Origin: Capnocytophaga leadbetteri
GTDB lineage: Bacteria; Bacteroidota; Bacteroidia; Flavobacteriales; Flavobacteriaceae
Length of the DNA stretch: 35,856 bases
Assembly: GCF_003054025.1 (NCBI RefSeq)
Contig: NZ_QBKG01000020.1
Coordinates: 1 to 35,856 of the forward strand
Direction: 5' to 3'
Below, one piece after another: positions 18,501 to 26,062 of the stretch (position 1 is its first letter; each line of letters starts with the position of its first letter). The notes beneath the pieces are model-generated. The model was not told where the DNA came from. It saw nothing but the letters and a program-made list of their open reading frames with translations, and searched no databases. Both the position numbers and the translations under genes were made by a program.

Positions 18501-18619
18501 AAGAGAGGCGTGCCAGCTTCATCTTTCACTGTACCTGAAAGCTGCACATTTTGAGCCGATACGGAAAATATCGCCAAAAAGAAGAAGCCCCAAGTGAATA
18601 ACTGTTTTAATTTCCTCAT
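15563..18619 (-). CDS. SusC/RagA-family TonB-dependent outer-membrane transporter
   Basis: 1018-aa TonB-dependent importer forming a complex with SusD. Signal peptide (1-22, ending FSVSAQ), a carboxypeptidase-regulatory-like domain (about 27-110: LSGTVKDEAGTPLLGVFIMI, TDTDGKYTLNANVGDVLDFTF), a plug with SVSDALQGRLAGVVVTSDSG, PLYIMDGIAVGSNVMSRFNP and IESITVLKDAASTSIYGARA followed by ANGVILITTKKG, and a 22-strand barrel ending RQFTLGVDVNF. These SusC signatures (DALQGRxAGV, IYGxRAANGVI) are unambiguous. Start ATG follows a consensus promoter on the minus strand. The absence of an N-terminal extension for anti-sigma signalling suggests it is not controlled by an ECF sigma pair. Confidence 0.96.
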   Translation of the reverse strand: MRKLKQLFTWGFFFLAIFSVSAQNVQLSGTVKDEAGTPLLGVFIMIKGTQRGATTDTDGKYTLNANVGDVLDFTFLGMKTVQKKVTANTKKLDVVMKDDVQELEEMVVTGYGAPKLASRTVAQVAQVQGKDVSAAPVASVSDALQGRLAGVVVTSDSGRPGSNSDILIHGYNNFQGALRGERTQEPLYIMDGIAVGSNVMSRFNPNDIESITVLKDAASTSIYGARAANGVILITTKKGRNNERTNVTISHQLGFTALTNASRKFFDDMMTPREYMDFWIEKNPEAVNLAAGKFSSSKDVARQSADKILAENPYNTRWDKVFFRDFVPLIRTDVSISGGTNNSSYYLSFGHFSQEGSTSPRSDYRRYTVNGSINTQITNWLKVGFSFAAGHTEREGGSSLNMPKVIALPLYSPTYEDGRRKNYIPGITSRSAGFYHPDYYAETHPTESFNDDFLPSGFVTIEPIKNLIFKTQGGVQYGYGESEQRELPSFIDYKFYDDPNPYTFVSNNRTLRKTLTNTLEYRFLLGEAKKHSFNVLLGQESVENSSKQLDVVTYGQPAEGLTMLRHGSKNKRIEDQKSVSTFNSYFGRLEYSYNTRYFVDLSMRRDGSSAFGKNNHYGNFWAIGAMWKLKQENFLKEVKWLSDLNLRFSTGLSGNALGGYNHITTVKPDNFYQSKTAYTVGKLGNPDLRWEEQRKTTVGLNLVIDRGTSFNIEYYDRETYDMISSRDLNSTTGQVQFYDNAGGMRNRGVDFTFSSVVYRSKNQDLTVRPYFNVNYNKQEVTALFGNKTSNVIPSSEIGYKLGRALEWAAVIPKGVNPDTGQMEYYIPGDDRMEQVTDDNRVSNSYDSSKLGQTTGKKMQAPINGGFGWNVSYKTFSLDMAFSFSLERYKWNYDMKYTENPDQFGDHNLSRKILDYWKNPGDNTRHPKINTTTFVNPSDARMIQDASFMRLKNITLSYSLPKEVIKQIKFFEGVRLYATARNIFTLTKYEGADPEYTNPISSGGYPPSRQFTLGVDVNF

Positions 18620-18644
18620 TTTGATTTTTATTATTACAAGGTGG

Positions 18645-18675
18645 CAAAGGTATTATTTTATTTATTAAAATGCAA
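18645..18675 (-). promoter_or_regulatory. Promoter for susCD
   Basis: Minus-strand TTG (plus CAA 18673-18675), 20-nt AT-rich spacer, TACCTTTG (plus CAAAGGTA, 18645-18652), 26 nt before the susC ATG. Good match to the Bacteroidota consensus in sequence and spacing. Confidence 0.75.
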
Positions 18676-18805
18676 GGAAGAGAAAAAAATATCTCACTAA
18701 AACATTTTTTTGTTATAAAATTATCAAGTGGGGGATTTGGCAAAAGCAGTGTTTTTTTCTGGCTTTAGGGCGATTAGTAGACGTTTATACTTCGGTGAGC
18801 GTTCG

Positions 18806-18953
18806 CTTATTGTTCGCTCTTGCTGTATCGTTCGTATAGTGTTTGTATAGGGCAAGTGTATTTAGAAAATTTTTCTGGGAGGGGTGGAACTGGTGGGAGG
18901 GCTGGGAAGGCTGGGAGGATTGAGAGGGCTGGGGCGAGTGTGGGACGGGTGGA
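18806..18953. repeat. Dispersed G-rich repeat, left copy, with degenerate 11-nt repeats
   Basis: Begins with degenerate 11-mers (CTTATTGTTCG, 18806-18816; TATAGTGTTTG near 18835-18845) and then GTGTTTGTATAG (18839-18850), AAATTTTTCTGGGAGGGGTG (18867-18886) and a G-rich block. The last part, 18906-18952, is 45/47 identical with 21822-21868. The left copy has an extra TGGTGGGAGGGCTGG-like insertion. Purine-rich on the plus strand, with several runs of 3-4 G. It sits between the susC promoter and the structured leader of the collagen-like gene, and contains no credible gene. Confidence 0.8.
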
Positions 18954-19004
18954 GACCTATTTTCTCAAATTATATCTTATTGATTGTGAAATAGTTGAAA
19001 GATT

Positions 19005-19045
19005 ATACACAAAATAAATGTTAAAAAATTTGTGTATTTTATGTT
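19005..19045 (+). terminator. AT-rich hairpin followed by T-run (possible terminator)
   Basis: ATACACAAA (19005-19013) and TTTGTGTAT (19029-19037) form a perfect 9-bp stem with a 15-nt loop, followed by a T-rich stretch (TTTATG, then TTTTTATT). No gene ends nearby on the plus strand, so it may terminate a transcript from the repeat region or simply be an AT-rich palindrome. Confidence 0.35.
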
Positions 19046-19085
19046 TTTATTGTAATTATGCACCCTAAAATATAGAAAAGATAAG

Positions 19086-19250
19086 AAGCGTTAGCTTTTG
19101 TTCTGTTATCTGAAAACTGGAAATTTTCATTGCGACACAGTACAAAAGGGTAATGCTCATCGCCTTTATAGGCGTGAGTGAAACCTATTTGTGTTGCAAG
19201 GTGATTCCAGTACCTCAGATGACAAAGAGTGTTACTCACGCTTTTTTATT
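19086..19250 (+). ncRNA. Candidate structured RNA: long rod-shaped hairpin with terminal T-run
   Basis: Nested complementary blocks span the whole element: AAGCG (19086-19090) with CGCTT (19239-19243); CTTTGT-type arm with ACAAAGAG; TTATCTGA with TCAGATGA; ACTGGAA (19116-19122) with TTCCAGT (19205-19211), perfect; TCA/TGA; TTGCGACACA (19130-19139) with TGTGTTGCAA (19190-19199), one G-U; AGG/CCT; CTCA (19156-19159) with TGAG (19175-19178); and CGCC/GGCG around a TTTATA loop (19165-19170). A run of T (19242-19247) follows directly, as in an intrinsic terminator. It could be a small RNA, an mRNA leader or a palindromic mobile remnant. No TAnnTTTG promoter was found upstream. It is not the 6S RNA, which lies at 10.2 kb. 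Confidence 0.5.
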
Positions 19251-19277
19251 TCTACTATTTTATACATTTACGAAAAG

Positions 19278-19330
19278 GCGTTAGCTTTGTTCTGTTATCT
19301 GAAAACTGGAAACTTTCGATAGCAACACAG
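19278..19330 (+). repeat. Second copy of the 5' arm of the rod-shaped element
   Basis: 53 nt (19278-19330) are close to identical with 19088-19140: both have GCGTTAGCTTT, then GTTCTGTTATCTGAAAACTG and GAAA-TTTC, ending in ACACAG. One T is lost and a few bases differ at the 3' part. The complementary 3' arm (TTCCAGT, TGTGTTGC) is absent after this copy, which instead runs into a different hairpin. It also contains TAGCTTTG (19282-19289), a TAnnTTTG match without a good -33 element. Confidence 0.75.
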
Positions 19331-19343
19331 AATAGGTTAGCCT

Positions 19344-19390
19344 ATAGCGCAAAGGGAGTACTTGCAAAAAAGTGCTTTCCTTTGCCCTAT
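19344..19390 (+). other. Stable leader hairpin upstream of the collagen-like gene
   Basis: ATAG (19344-19347), GCAAAGG (19349-19355) and AGTACTT (19357-19363) pair with AAGTGCT (19370-19376, one G-U), CCTTTGC (19379-19385) and CTAT (19387-19390) around a GCAAAA loop: 18 bp with small bulges. No T-run follows, so it is more likely a leader structure than a terminator. It ends 70 nt before the lipoprotein ATG. Confidence 0.55.
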
Positions 19391-19460
19391 GCGACTTCTT
19401 CTAAAGAATAGAACTTCTCCTTTTTATGTATATTGTAAACTATTTTAAATAATTATACTA

Positions 19461-21125
<1,665 letters not shown>

Positions 21126-21142
21126 AACTTAACTGTCTAACC

Positions 21143-21172
21143 AATGTAAGTTCATTACACTGAACTTACATT
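21143..21172. terminator. Perfect 12-bp palindromic hairpin between two genes
   Basis: AATGTAAGTTCA (21143-21154), loop TTACAC, TGAACTTACATT (21161-21172). It lies 18 nt after the stop of the collagen-like gene and 19 nt before the next ATG. There is no T-run on the plus strand, so it may be a weak terminator, an mRNA-stabilising end or an operator. Confidence 0.5.
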
Positions 21173-21190
21173 ACTAAAAATAATTAACAA

Positions 21191-21709
21191 ATGAAAGTAA
21201 TTTTAATTCAAGGTGCTGAAAACACTGGTAAAACTACATTGTGCAACCAGATAGATGAGTGGTTGCAAAGAGAATTATTGAGAGAAAAAGGAATAAATCT
21301 TAGAATAGAAATGACAAAACATTTCTCTAAGAAAAATGACTTTTTTGCTGTATATGACATATACACAAATAAAGATGAAGAAAAAACTGATTCTTTTAAG
21401 GCAAGAATTTTCATTAACTCAGGTTCTGAAGAAAAATGTATTATTCCTTTTGGAAGATTTTATAAAAATGAGAATAAAGAATACTATAAAAACAATCACC
21501 AACCAGATCTTCTTATTACTGCTATTAGACCTTCAAAAACTCTATACAAAAAAACAATAAAAGCTTTAAATTTGGATAATTTAGAGGAGTTAAATTTATC
21601 ATCTATAAGCTGTTCATACAAAGAAGATATTTTTAAAAAAAATCTACTAATTCAATTAGAAAAAACACCACTTGAGCTTATAAAAGAAAAAATTAGAGAA
21701 CTTTTTTAA
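21191..21709 (+). CDS. Orphan P-loop NTPase, 172 aa
   Basis: Starts MKVILIQGAENTGKTTLCNQ: strand-loop-helix with a Walker A motif GAENTGKT (8-15). A plausible Walker B or switch strand is DLLITAIRPS (near 116-125). The rest is Lys-rich (KHFSKKNDFFAVYDIYTNKD, and YKKTIKALNLDNLEELNLS). I do not recognise a named family; the fold suggests a small nucleotide kinase-like or AAA-type protein. The gene is clearly more AT-rich than the housekeeping genes around it, with A-runs throughout, consistent with acquisition. It follows the collagen-like gene by 65 nt across a palindrome and is closed by a strong terminator. No function is proposed. Confidence 0.7.
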   Translation: MKVILIQGAENTGKTTLCNQIDEWLQRELLREKGINLRIEMTKHFSKKNDFFAVYDIYTNKDEEKTDSFKARIFINSGSEEKCIIPFGRFYKNENKEYYKNNHQPDLLITAIRPSKTLYKKTIKALNLDNLEELNLSSISCSYKEDIFKKNLLIQLEKTPLELIKEKIRELF

Positions 21710-21712
21710 ACA

Positions 21713-21757
21713 AAGAAGACCCCCCGTTGTGTGAAAATACAGTGGGGGTTTTCTTTT
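21713..21757 (+). terminator. Rho-independent terminator after the P-loop gene
   Basis: An AAGACCCCC-type arm (about 21716-21725) pairs with GGGGGTTTTCTT (21744-21755), with inner GTTGT/ACAGT pairing, and is followed by TTTTGTG. It directly follows the stop of the P-loop gene. Confidence 0.8.
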
Positions 21758-21784
21758 GTGCTATTCTGGCTATAAGCTTAAAGG

Positions 21785-21869
21785 GTGTTTGTATAGTGGG
21801 AAATTTTTCTGGGAGGGGTGAGAAGGCTGGGAGGATTGGGAGGGCTGGGGCGATTGTGGGACGGGTGGG
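21785..21869. repeat. Dispersed G-rich repeat, right copy
   Basis: GTGTTTGTATAG (21785-21796), AAATTTTTCTGGGAGGGGTG (21801-21820, identical to 18867-18886) and a G-rich tail (21822-21868, 45/47 with 18906-18952). Same orientation as the left copy. The rest of the 333-nt gap up to the GH92 gene (21870-21978) is moderately G-rich with no gene; the GH92 promoter closes it. Confidence 0.85.
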
Positions 21870-21978
21870 AGTGCGAGCCAAAGCCAGCGAATGCATGGAG
21901 CTGGGTATGTGGGGGCGATTATAGGACAGGAAGGACAGGTGTCTTACTAGTAAAGGCTGGCTAAAAAAGGGGGTAGGG

Positions 21979-22008
21979 TTGTAACTTCAAAAAATAGTCG
22001 TATATTTG
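21979..22008 (+). promoter_or_regulatory. Promoter for the GH92 gene
   Basis: TTG (21979-21981), 19-nt spacer, TATATTTG (22001-22008); the ATG is 34 nt further on. Confidence 0.72.
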
Positions 22009-22042
22009 TAGCCTGATTAACCATTTTTAGTGTTGTAGACTA

Positions 22043-24280
22043 ATGAAAAAAGTACTCTCTTTTGCCGCTATGTGGGTGGCTCTATCAATACACGCTCAGC
22101 AGCAACCAGTGGATTATATCAATCCGCTTATTGGAACCTCTAACTTCGGGGCTACTCACCCTGGGGCTATCGCACCTCGCGGTATGCTTAGCATCTCTCC
22201 GTTTAACGTGGCTTTCGATACTACTGGCGTGAAAGCTCCGCTTGAAAAAGATAGCCGTTGGCTATCCAACCCCTATGTGAATGAAAACAACTTCTTCACC
22301 GGACTTACCCACGTGAACCTCAGCGGTGTAGGTTGTCCTGAACTCGGGGTAATTATCGCTATGCCTACTACTGGTAAATTGGAGGTAAACCACCTAAAAT
22401 ACGGCTCGACCTACCAAAATGAGGTGGCTAAAGCTGGTTATTACAGCAACTTCCTTACTAAATATAACATCAAAACTGAAGCTACCGCCACTACAAGGGC
22501 TGGTATTACTCGCTATCACTTCCCGAAAGGTGATGCTAACCTACTTATCAACCTCGGGCTTGGACTCACCAACGAAAAAGGTGCAATGCTGAAATTCGTA
22601 TCGCCTACCGAGGTGGAAGGTATGCGTATGGTAGGGACTTTCTGCTATAACAGTCCGGAGCTGGCTTATCCGGTGTATTTCGTAGCTAAAGTGAACAAAG
22701 TTGCCCCCTCATACGGGGTATGGCATACCCCTGAAAAACACCAAGGGGTGGAAGCCCAATGGATGTGGTACAACGGCGATACTCGCCTAAAAGAACAATT
22801 TGCCCGCGAGGTAGTAGGCGATAGTATAGGGGCATATTTCCGTTATAAATTCGACAAAGAAGAGGTGGTGGAACTAAAAGTGGGCATCTCGTACGTGAGC
22901 ATAGCTGACGCTCGTGAAAACCTTGAGAAAGAGATAGGCAACCGCACTTTCGACGAGGTGTACACTGCTGCCCGCCAAACGTGGAACGATGCCCTACGCG
23001 CTACCGTAGAAGGGGGTACTGATGACCAAAAAACGATATTCTACACGGCTCTGTATCACGCACTTATTCACCCCAATCTTCTCAATGATGTGAATGGCGA
23101 TTACCCTGAGAGCAAGACCAACAAAATAGGCAAAAACAACGAGCGTTATACGGTATTCTCGCTTTGGGATACTTATAGGAATTACCACCAATTGCTGACC
23201 CTACTCTACCCCGAACAGCAATTGCAAATGGTGCGCACGATGCTCGATATTTATAAAGAAAGCGGTTGGCTGCCTAAATGGGAACTTAATTCCACAGAAA
23301 CCTTTACAATGGTAGGCGACCCTGCCAGCATAGTATTAGCGGATACTTATTTGCGCGGTCTGACTGATTTTGACATACAAACTGCCTACGAGGCGATGCT
23401 AAAAGGAGCTAATACGCTTGAAAACAACCCTATACGCCCAGGGGTGAAAGAGTATTGGCAATTAGGTTACCTAAGCGTAGATGGGGGTGTGAAAGGGCCT
23501 GTATCTACCACTCAAGAGTACAACGCTGCTGACTTTGCTATTGCGCAAATAGCTAAGAAGTTAGGCAAAAAAGCTGATTACGAGAAGTTTAATCAACAGG
23601 CTTATTCGTATAGAAAGCTATTTGACAAAGAAACTCATTTATTGCGTCCGCGCCACGCTGATGGCAAATGGTATGCGCCTTTCAACCCTGAAAGTGGGGC
23701 TAACTTTGAAGAGAACGTAGGCTACATAGAAGGTAATGCGTGGCAGTACGTGTATATGGTAACCCACGATGTAAAAGGAATGATTAAGCTAATGGGCGGT
23801 GAAAAGCCTTTTGAAAAGCAACTTGACCATATTTTTGACAGCAAGCAGTACGATATGGCGAACGAACCTGATATTGCTTATCCGTATCTCTACAACTTCC
23901 TTAAAGGCAAAGAGTGGAAGACCCAACAGAAAGTAGACCAGCTTATCAATGAGTATTTTCAAAACAAACCTGCGGGACTGCCAGGGAATGAGGATACAGG
24001 GGTGATGTCGGCTTGGCTTATCTATGGTATGGCAGGTTTTTATCCTATTACTCCTGCTGAGCCTAACTATACCTTTACCTCGCCTAAGTTTACTAAAATC
24101 ACCCTTAAACGCAATCCGAAGTATTATCCTGCTGGTGATTTGGTAATAGAAAGTAACGCTTCGCCTGAGAATATTTACATTAAGAATATTTACATCGATA
24201 ACAAGCCTTATAAATCGTATTTTATCAGTCACGAGGCGCTGAAGAATGCGAAGAAAATACGGTTTGAGCTGACTAATTAG
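22043..24280 (+). CDS. Secreted GH92 alpha-mannosidase
   Basis: Calcium-dependent exo-alpha-mannosidase (GH92), probably acting on alpha-1,2 or related linkages of N-glycans in the periplasm or at the surface. 745 aa, family length. Signal peptide ends SIHAQ, followed at once by the GH92 opening VDYINPLIGTSNFGATHPGA. Other hallmarks: THVNLSGVGCPELG, the (alpha/alpha)6 domain with FSLWDTYRNYHQLLTLLYPE and MVRTMLDIYKESGWLPKWEL, YIEGNAWQYVYMVTHDVKGM, and GNEDTGVMSAWLIYGMAGFY with the acidic residues expected for the catalytic base and Ca site. It has its own promoter and no adjacent susCD, so it may be expressed alone. The exact linkage cannot be told by eye. Confidence 0.94.
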   Translation: MKKVLSFAAMWVALSIHAQQQPVDYINPLIGTSNFGATHPGAIAPRGMLSISPFNVAFDTTGVKAPLEKDSRWLSNPYVNENNFFTGLTHVNLSGVGCPELGVIIAMPTTGKLEVNHLKYGSTYQNEVAKAGYYSNFLTKYNIKTEATATTRAGITRYHFPKGDANLLINLGLGLTNEKGAMLKFVSPTEVEGMRMVGTFCYNSPELAYPVYFVAKVNKVAPSYGVWHTPEKHQGVEAQWMWYNGDTRLKEQFAREVVGDSIGAYFRYKFDKEEVVELKVGISYVSIADARENLEKEIGNRTFDEVYTAARQTWNDALRATVEGGTDDQKTIFYTALYHALIHPNLLNDVNGDYPESKTNKIGKNNERYTVFSLWDTYRNYHQLLTLLYPEQQLQMVRTMLDIYKESGWLPKWELNSTETFTMVGDPASIVLADTYLRGLTDFDIQTAYEAMLKGANTLENNPIRPGVKEYWQLGYLSVDGGVKGPVSTTQEYNAADFAIAQIAKKLGKKADYEKFNQQAYSYRKLFDKETHLLRPRHADGKWYAPFNPESGANFEENVGYIEGNAWQYVYMVTHDVKGMIKLMGGEKPFEKQLDHIFDSKQYDMANEPDIAYPYLYNFLKGKEWKTQQKVDQLINEYFQNKPAGLPGNEDTGVMSAWLIYGMAGFYPITPAEPNYTFTSPKFTKITLKRNPKYYPAGDLVIESNASPENIYIKNIYIDNKPYKSYFISHEALKNAKKIRFELTN

Positions 24281-24287
24281 TCAATTT

Positions 24288-24335
24288 GACGATTTGACGA
24301 TTTGACGATTTGACGATTTGACGATTTGGCGATTA
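24288..24335. repeat. Octamer tandem repeat GACGATTT
   Basis: Five exact copies of GACGATTT (24288-24327) and a sixth degenerate copy, beginning eight bases after the GH92 stop. A 14-nt perfect palindrome, TGACTAATTAGTCA (24270-24283), overlaps the stop codon just before. Confidence 0.85.
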
Positions 24336-24778
24336 ACATCCCCCCCTTGCACATACTCCGCTGCGCCAGCTCGCGGACTTCCTTCAAAGGGGGAGATACT
24401 TAACATCCCCCCAGCCCCCTTCGAAGGGGGAGATGTGACGGTCAATAGGATGGGGAGAGGTGACGGTTAGCAGGATGGAGAGAGATGACGATTTGTAAAC
24501 TTAACATCCCCCCAGCCCCCTTCAAAGGGGGAGATGTGACGGTCAGTAGGATGGAAAGATGTGACGGTCAGCAGGACGGGAAGATGGGATGGTCAGTAGG
24601 ACGAGGAGAGGTGACGATTTGACAATTAACATCCCCCCTTGCACATACTCCGCTGCGCCAGCTCGCGGACTTCCTTCAAAGGGGGAGATGTGACGGTCAG
24701 CAGGACGGGAAGATGTGACGGTCAGTAGGACGGGAAGATTTGACGGTTAGCATACACGAAAAACTTTTGGGAGAGCCT
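24336..24778. repeat. Mosaic intergenic repeat island, copy 1
   Basis: A 530-nt gap between two genes is filled with three alternating elements. (1) A 47-nt block beginning ACATACTCCGCTGCGCC and ending AAGGGGGAGAT, identical at 24351-24397 and 24643-24689. (2) A hairpin block, CATCCCCCCAGCCCCCTT-CA/CG-AAGGGGG (about 24405-24432 and 24505-24533). (3) A 25-nt minisatellite of the type GATGTGACGGTCAGTAGGAC plus GGGAA, in units at 24432, 24457, 24533, 24558, 24583, 24687 and 24712. The island ends with TGACGGTTAGCATACACG... (24741-24778), shared with copy 2. No gene is credible inside. Confidence 0.9.
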
Positions 24779-24810
24779 TGTACAAATTAATAAATTAGCA
24801 AATCAATAAA

Positions 24811-25734
24811 ATGAGTATAATTACAGATTTTACTAACAGACGAATATATTTTTGGCGTGGATACTACTTTGGGAAAGAGGGTATTTGGTGTCGGGATTTT
24901 GATAAAGAAAAAGCATTTTGTGTGCTAAAAGATTCTTTATACAAGGATTATATGGTTAGGGCTATAGCTGATAACGGAAAAACCATAGCTGTTTCTCGCA
25001 GTATTGGCACTAATGAACCATTACTTATGGTTGATGTTGATAAAAAAACTATAACAAATACCATTTATAATCATACTTTTATCTATCCCTCTCTTGATAG
25101 AGAAGGTAGCAAAGTGTTTTCAGTAACTGAAAGCGATATTTATAAGAATATTTATGGGAACCCTTTTTGTGTAGATGCCGAAACGGGTAAAGTAATAGCT
25201 ACTCTCGACGAAAAAACACAATGGGGTAACACTGCTTATCATCCTGCGAGTAATTCGGTGTATTTTAGTGCTTTCAGACAGCCTAATCTGTACAAATTCA
25301 ACTTTGATACACTTATGTTTTCAGCCATACCTACTGATAAAAAAATACGTATATCTGATTGTAAAGTAGCTTGCGACAACAAAGGTTACTACTATTTAGG
25401 CAGTAACATCTTAGTGTATATGAACAATGAGGACGAGGAAGTTTGGTGTATCAATTTTAAAGAAAAAGAAAAACTTAGTGGCAAAACACTTTTTTCAATA
25501 TGTCTTTCTGATCATCCTGATTACATAGCGGTTTATTTGTTAGATGGCAATTGGTTGTTCATCGTCAATCGCAATGATTTTTCATACAAAAAATACAAAT
25601 TAGGAAGAGTAGGGTTTAGTGAGTTTTTCAACAATTCATTGCTATTTATATATAAAAATGACAACTTTAGCACACTCAATTTAGAAACATTAGAAGAGAA
25701 GCCTTTTTTACCCACCACTGGCGCAAGCCTATAA
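24811..25734 (+). CDS. Propeller-like protein of unknown function
   Basis: 307 aa, no signal peptide, no membrane segment, so probably cytoplasmic. The sequence is strand-rich with repeated patterns of about 40-45 residues of the type DNGKTIAVSRSIGTNEPLLM, SLDREGSKVFSVTESDIY, NSVYFSAFRQPNLYKFNFD and NKGYYYLGSNILVYM, as in WD40/YncE-like beta-propellers, but no standard repeat signature. I do not recognise the family. The start MSIITDFTNRRIYFWRGYYF is just after an AT-rich stretch; no consensus promoter was found. It lies between two copies of the same intergenic repeat island and next to a WG-repeat gene, a setting more typical of variable accessory genes than of core ones. A role as an immunity protein is possible but unsupported. 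Confidence 0.65.
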   Translation: MSIITDFTNRRIYFWRGYYFGKEGIWCRDFDKEKAFCVLKDSLYKDYMVRAIADNGKTIAVSRSIGTNEPLLMVDVDKKTITNTIYNHTFIYPSLDREGSKVFSVTESDIYKNIYGNPFCVDAETGKVIATLDEKTQWGNTAYHPASNSVYFSAFRQPNLYKFNFDTLMFSAIPTDKKIRISDCKVACDNKGYYYLGSNILVYMNNEDEEVWCINFKEKEKLSGKTLFSICLSDHPDYIAVYLLDGNWLFIVNRNDFSYKKYKLGRVGFSEFFNNSLLFIYKNDNFSTLNLETLEEKPFLPTTGASL

Positions 25735-25745
25735 CTCGTGCTAAA

Positions 25746-25793
25746 CAAATTAGCAAATTAGGGAATTAGCAAATTTGACAATTTGGCGATTAA
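25746..25793. repeat. Octamer-phased repeats before mosaic island copy 2
   Basis: Six units in strict 8-nt phase: CAAATTAG, CAAATTAG, GGAATTAG, CAAATTTG, ACAATTTG, GCGATTAA (25746-25793). They grade into the same GGCGATTAACAT junction that ends the octamer array at 24288-24335. Confidence 0.75.
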
Positions 25794-26028
25794 CATACTC
25801 CGCTGCGCCAGCTCGCGGACTTCCTTCAAAGGGGGAGATGTGACGGTCAGTAGGACGGGGAGAGGTGACGATTTGGCGATTAGCATCCCCCCAGCCCCCT
25901 TCAAAGGGGGAGATGGGATGGTCAGCAGGATGGGAAGAGGTGACGGTCAGCAGGACGGGGAGATGGGATGGTCAGCAGGATGGGGAGAGGTGACGGTTAG
26001 CATACACGAAAAACTTTGGGGAGAGCCT
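25793..26028. repeat. Mosaic intergenic repeat island, copy 2
   Basis: The same elements as copy 1: the 47-nt block (25793-25839, identical to both earlier copies), a CCCCCC/AAGGGGG hairpin block (about 25884-25910), and 25-nt units GATGTGACGG... or GATGGGATGG... (25837, 25911 and following). The last 38 nt (25991-26028) are 37/38 identical with 24741-24778, including CATACACGAAAAACTTT and GAGAGCCT. So both islands end at the same boundary just upstream of a gene start. Confidence 0.9.
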
Positions 26029-26062
26029 CGAAGAAATTTTAACCTTTAACAAATTAGCAAAT

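Noticed and set aside
18820-19017. 65-codon plus-strand frame across the left G-rich repeat, and the similar frame at 21727-21924
   Set aside because: Both read only through the dispersed repeat (FSGRG...GRAG...GAxVGRV), so they reflect repeat identity and not a conserved gene.
19039-19239. 66-codon minus-strand frame in the rod element
   Set aside because: It coincides with the self-complementary element, has no promoter or recognisable domain, and the second copy of the repeat does not keep the frame.
24281-26028. CRISPR-like array suggested by the regular 25-nt and 47-nt repeats
   Set aside because: Units are contiguous or separated by other repeats, there are no unique spacers of constant length, units vary in sequence, and no cas gene is in the window.
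25783-26049. 88-codon plus-strand reading frame through repeat island 2
   Set aside because: It reads through hairpins and 25-nt repeats (PPAPFKGGD-type nonsense), and the equivalent DNA in island 1 is not open in the same frame. Repeat artefact.
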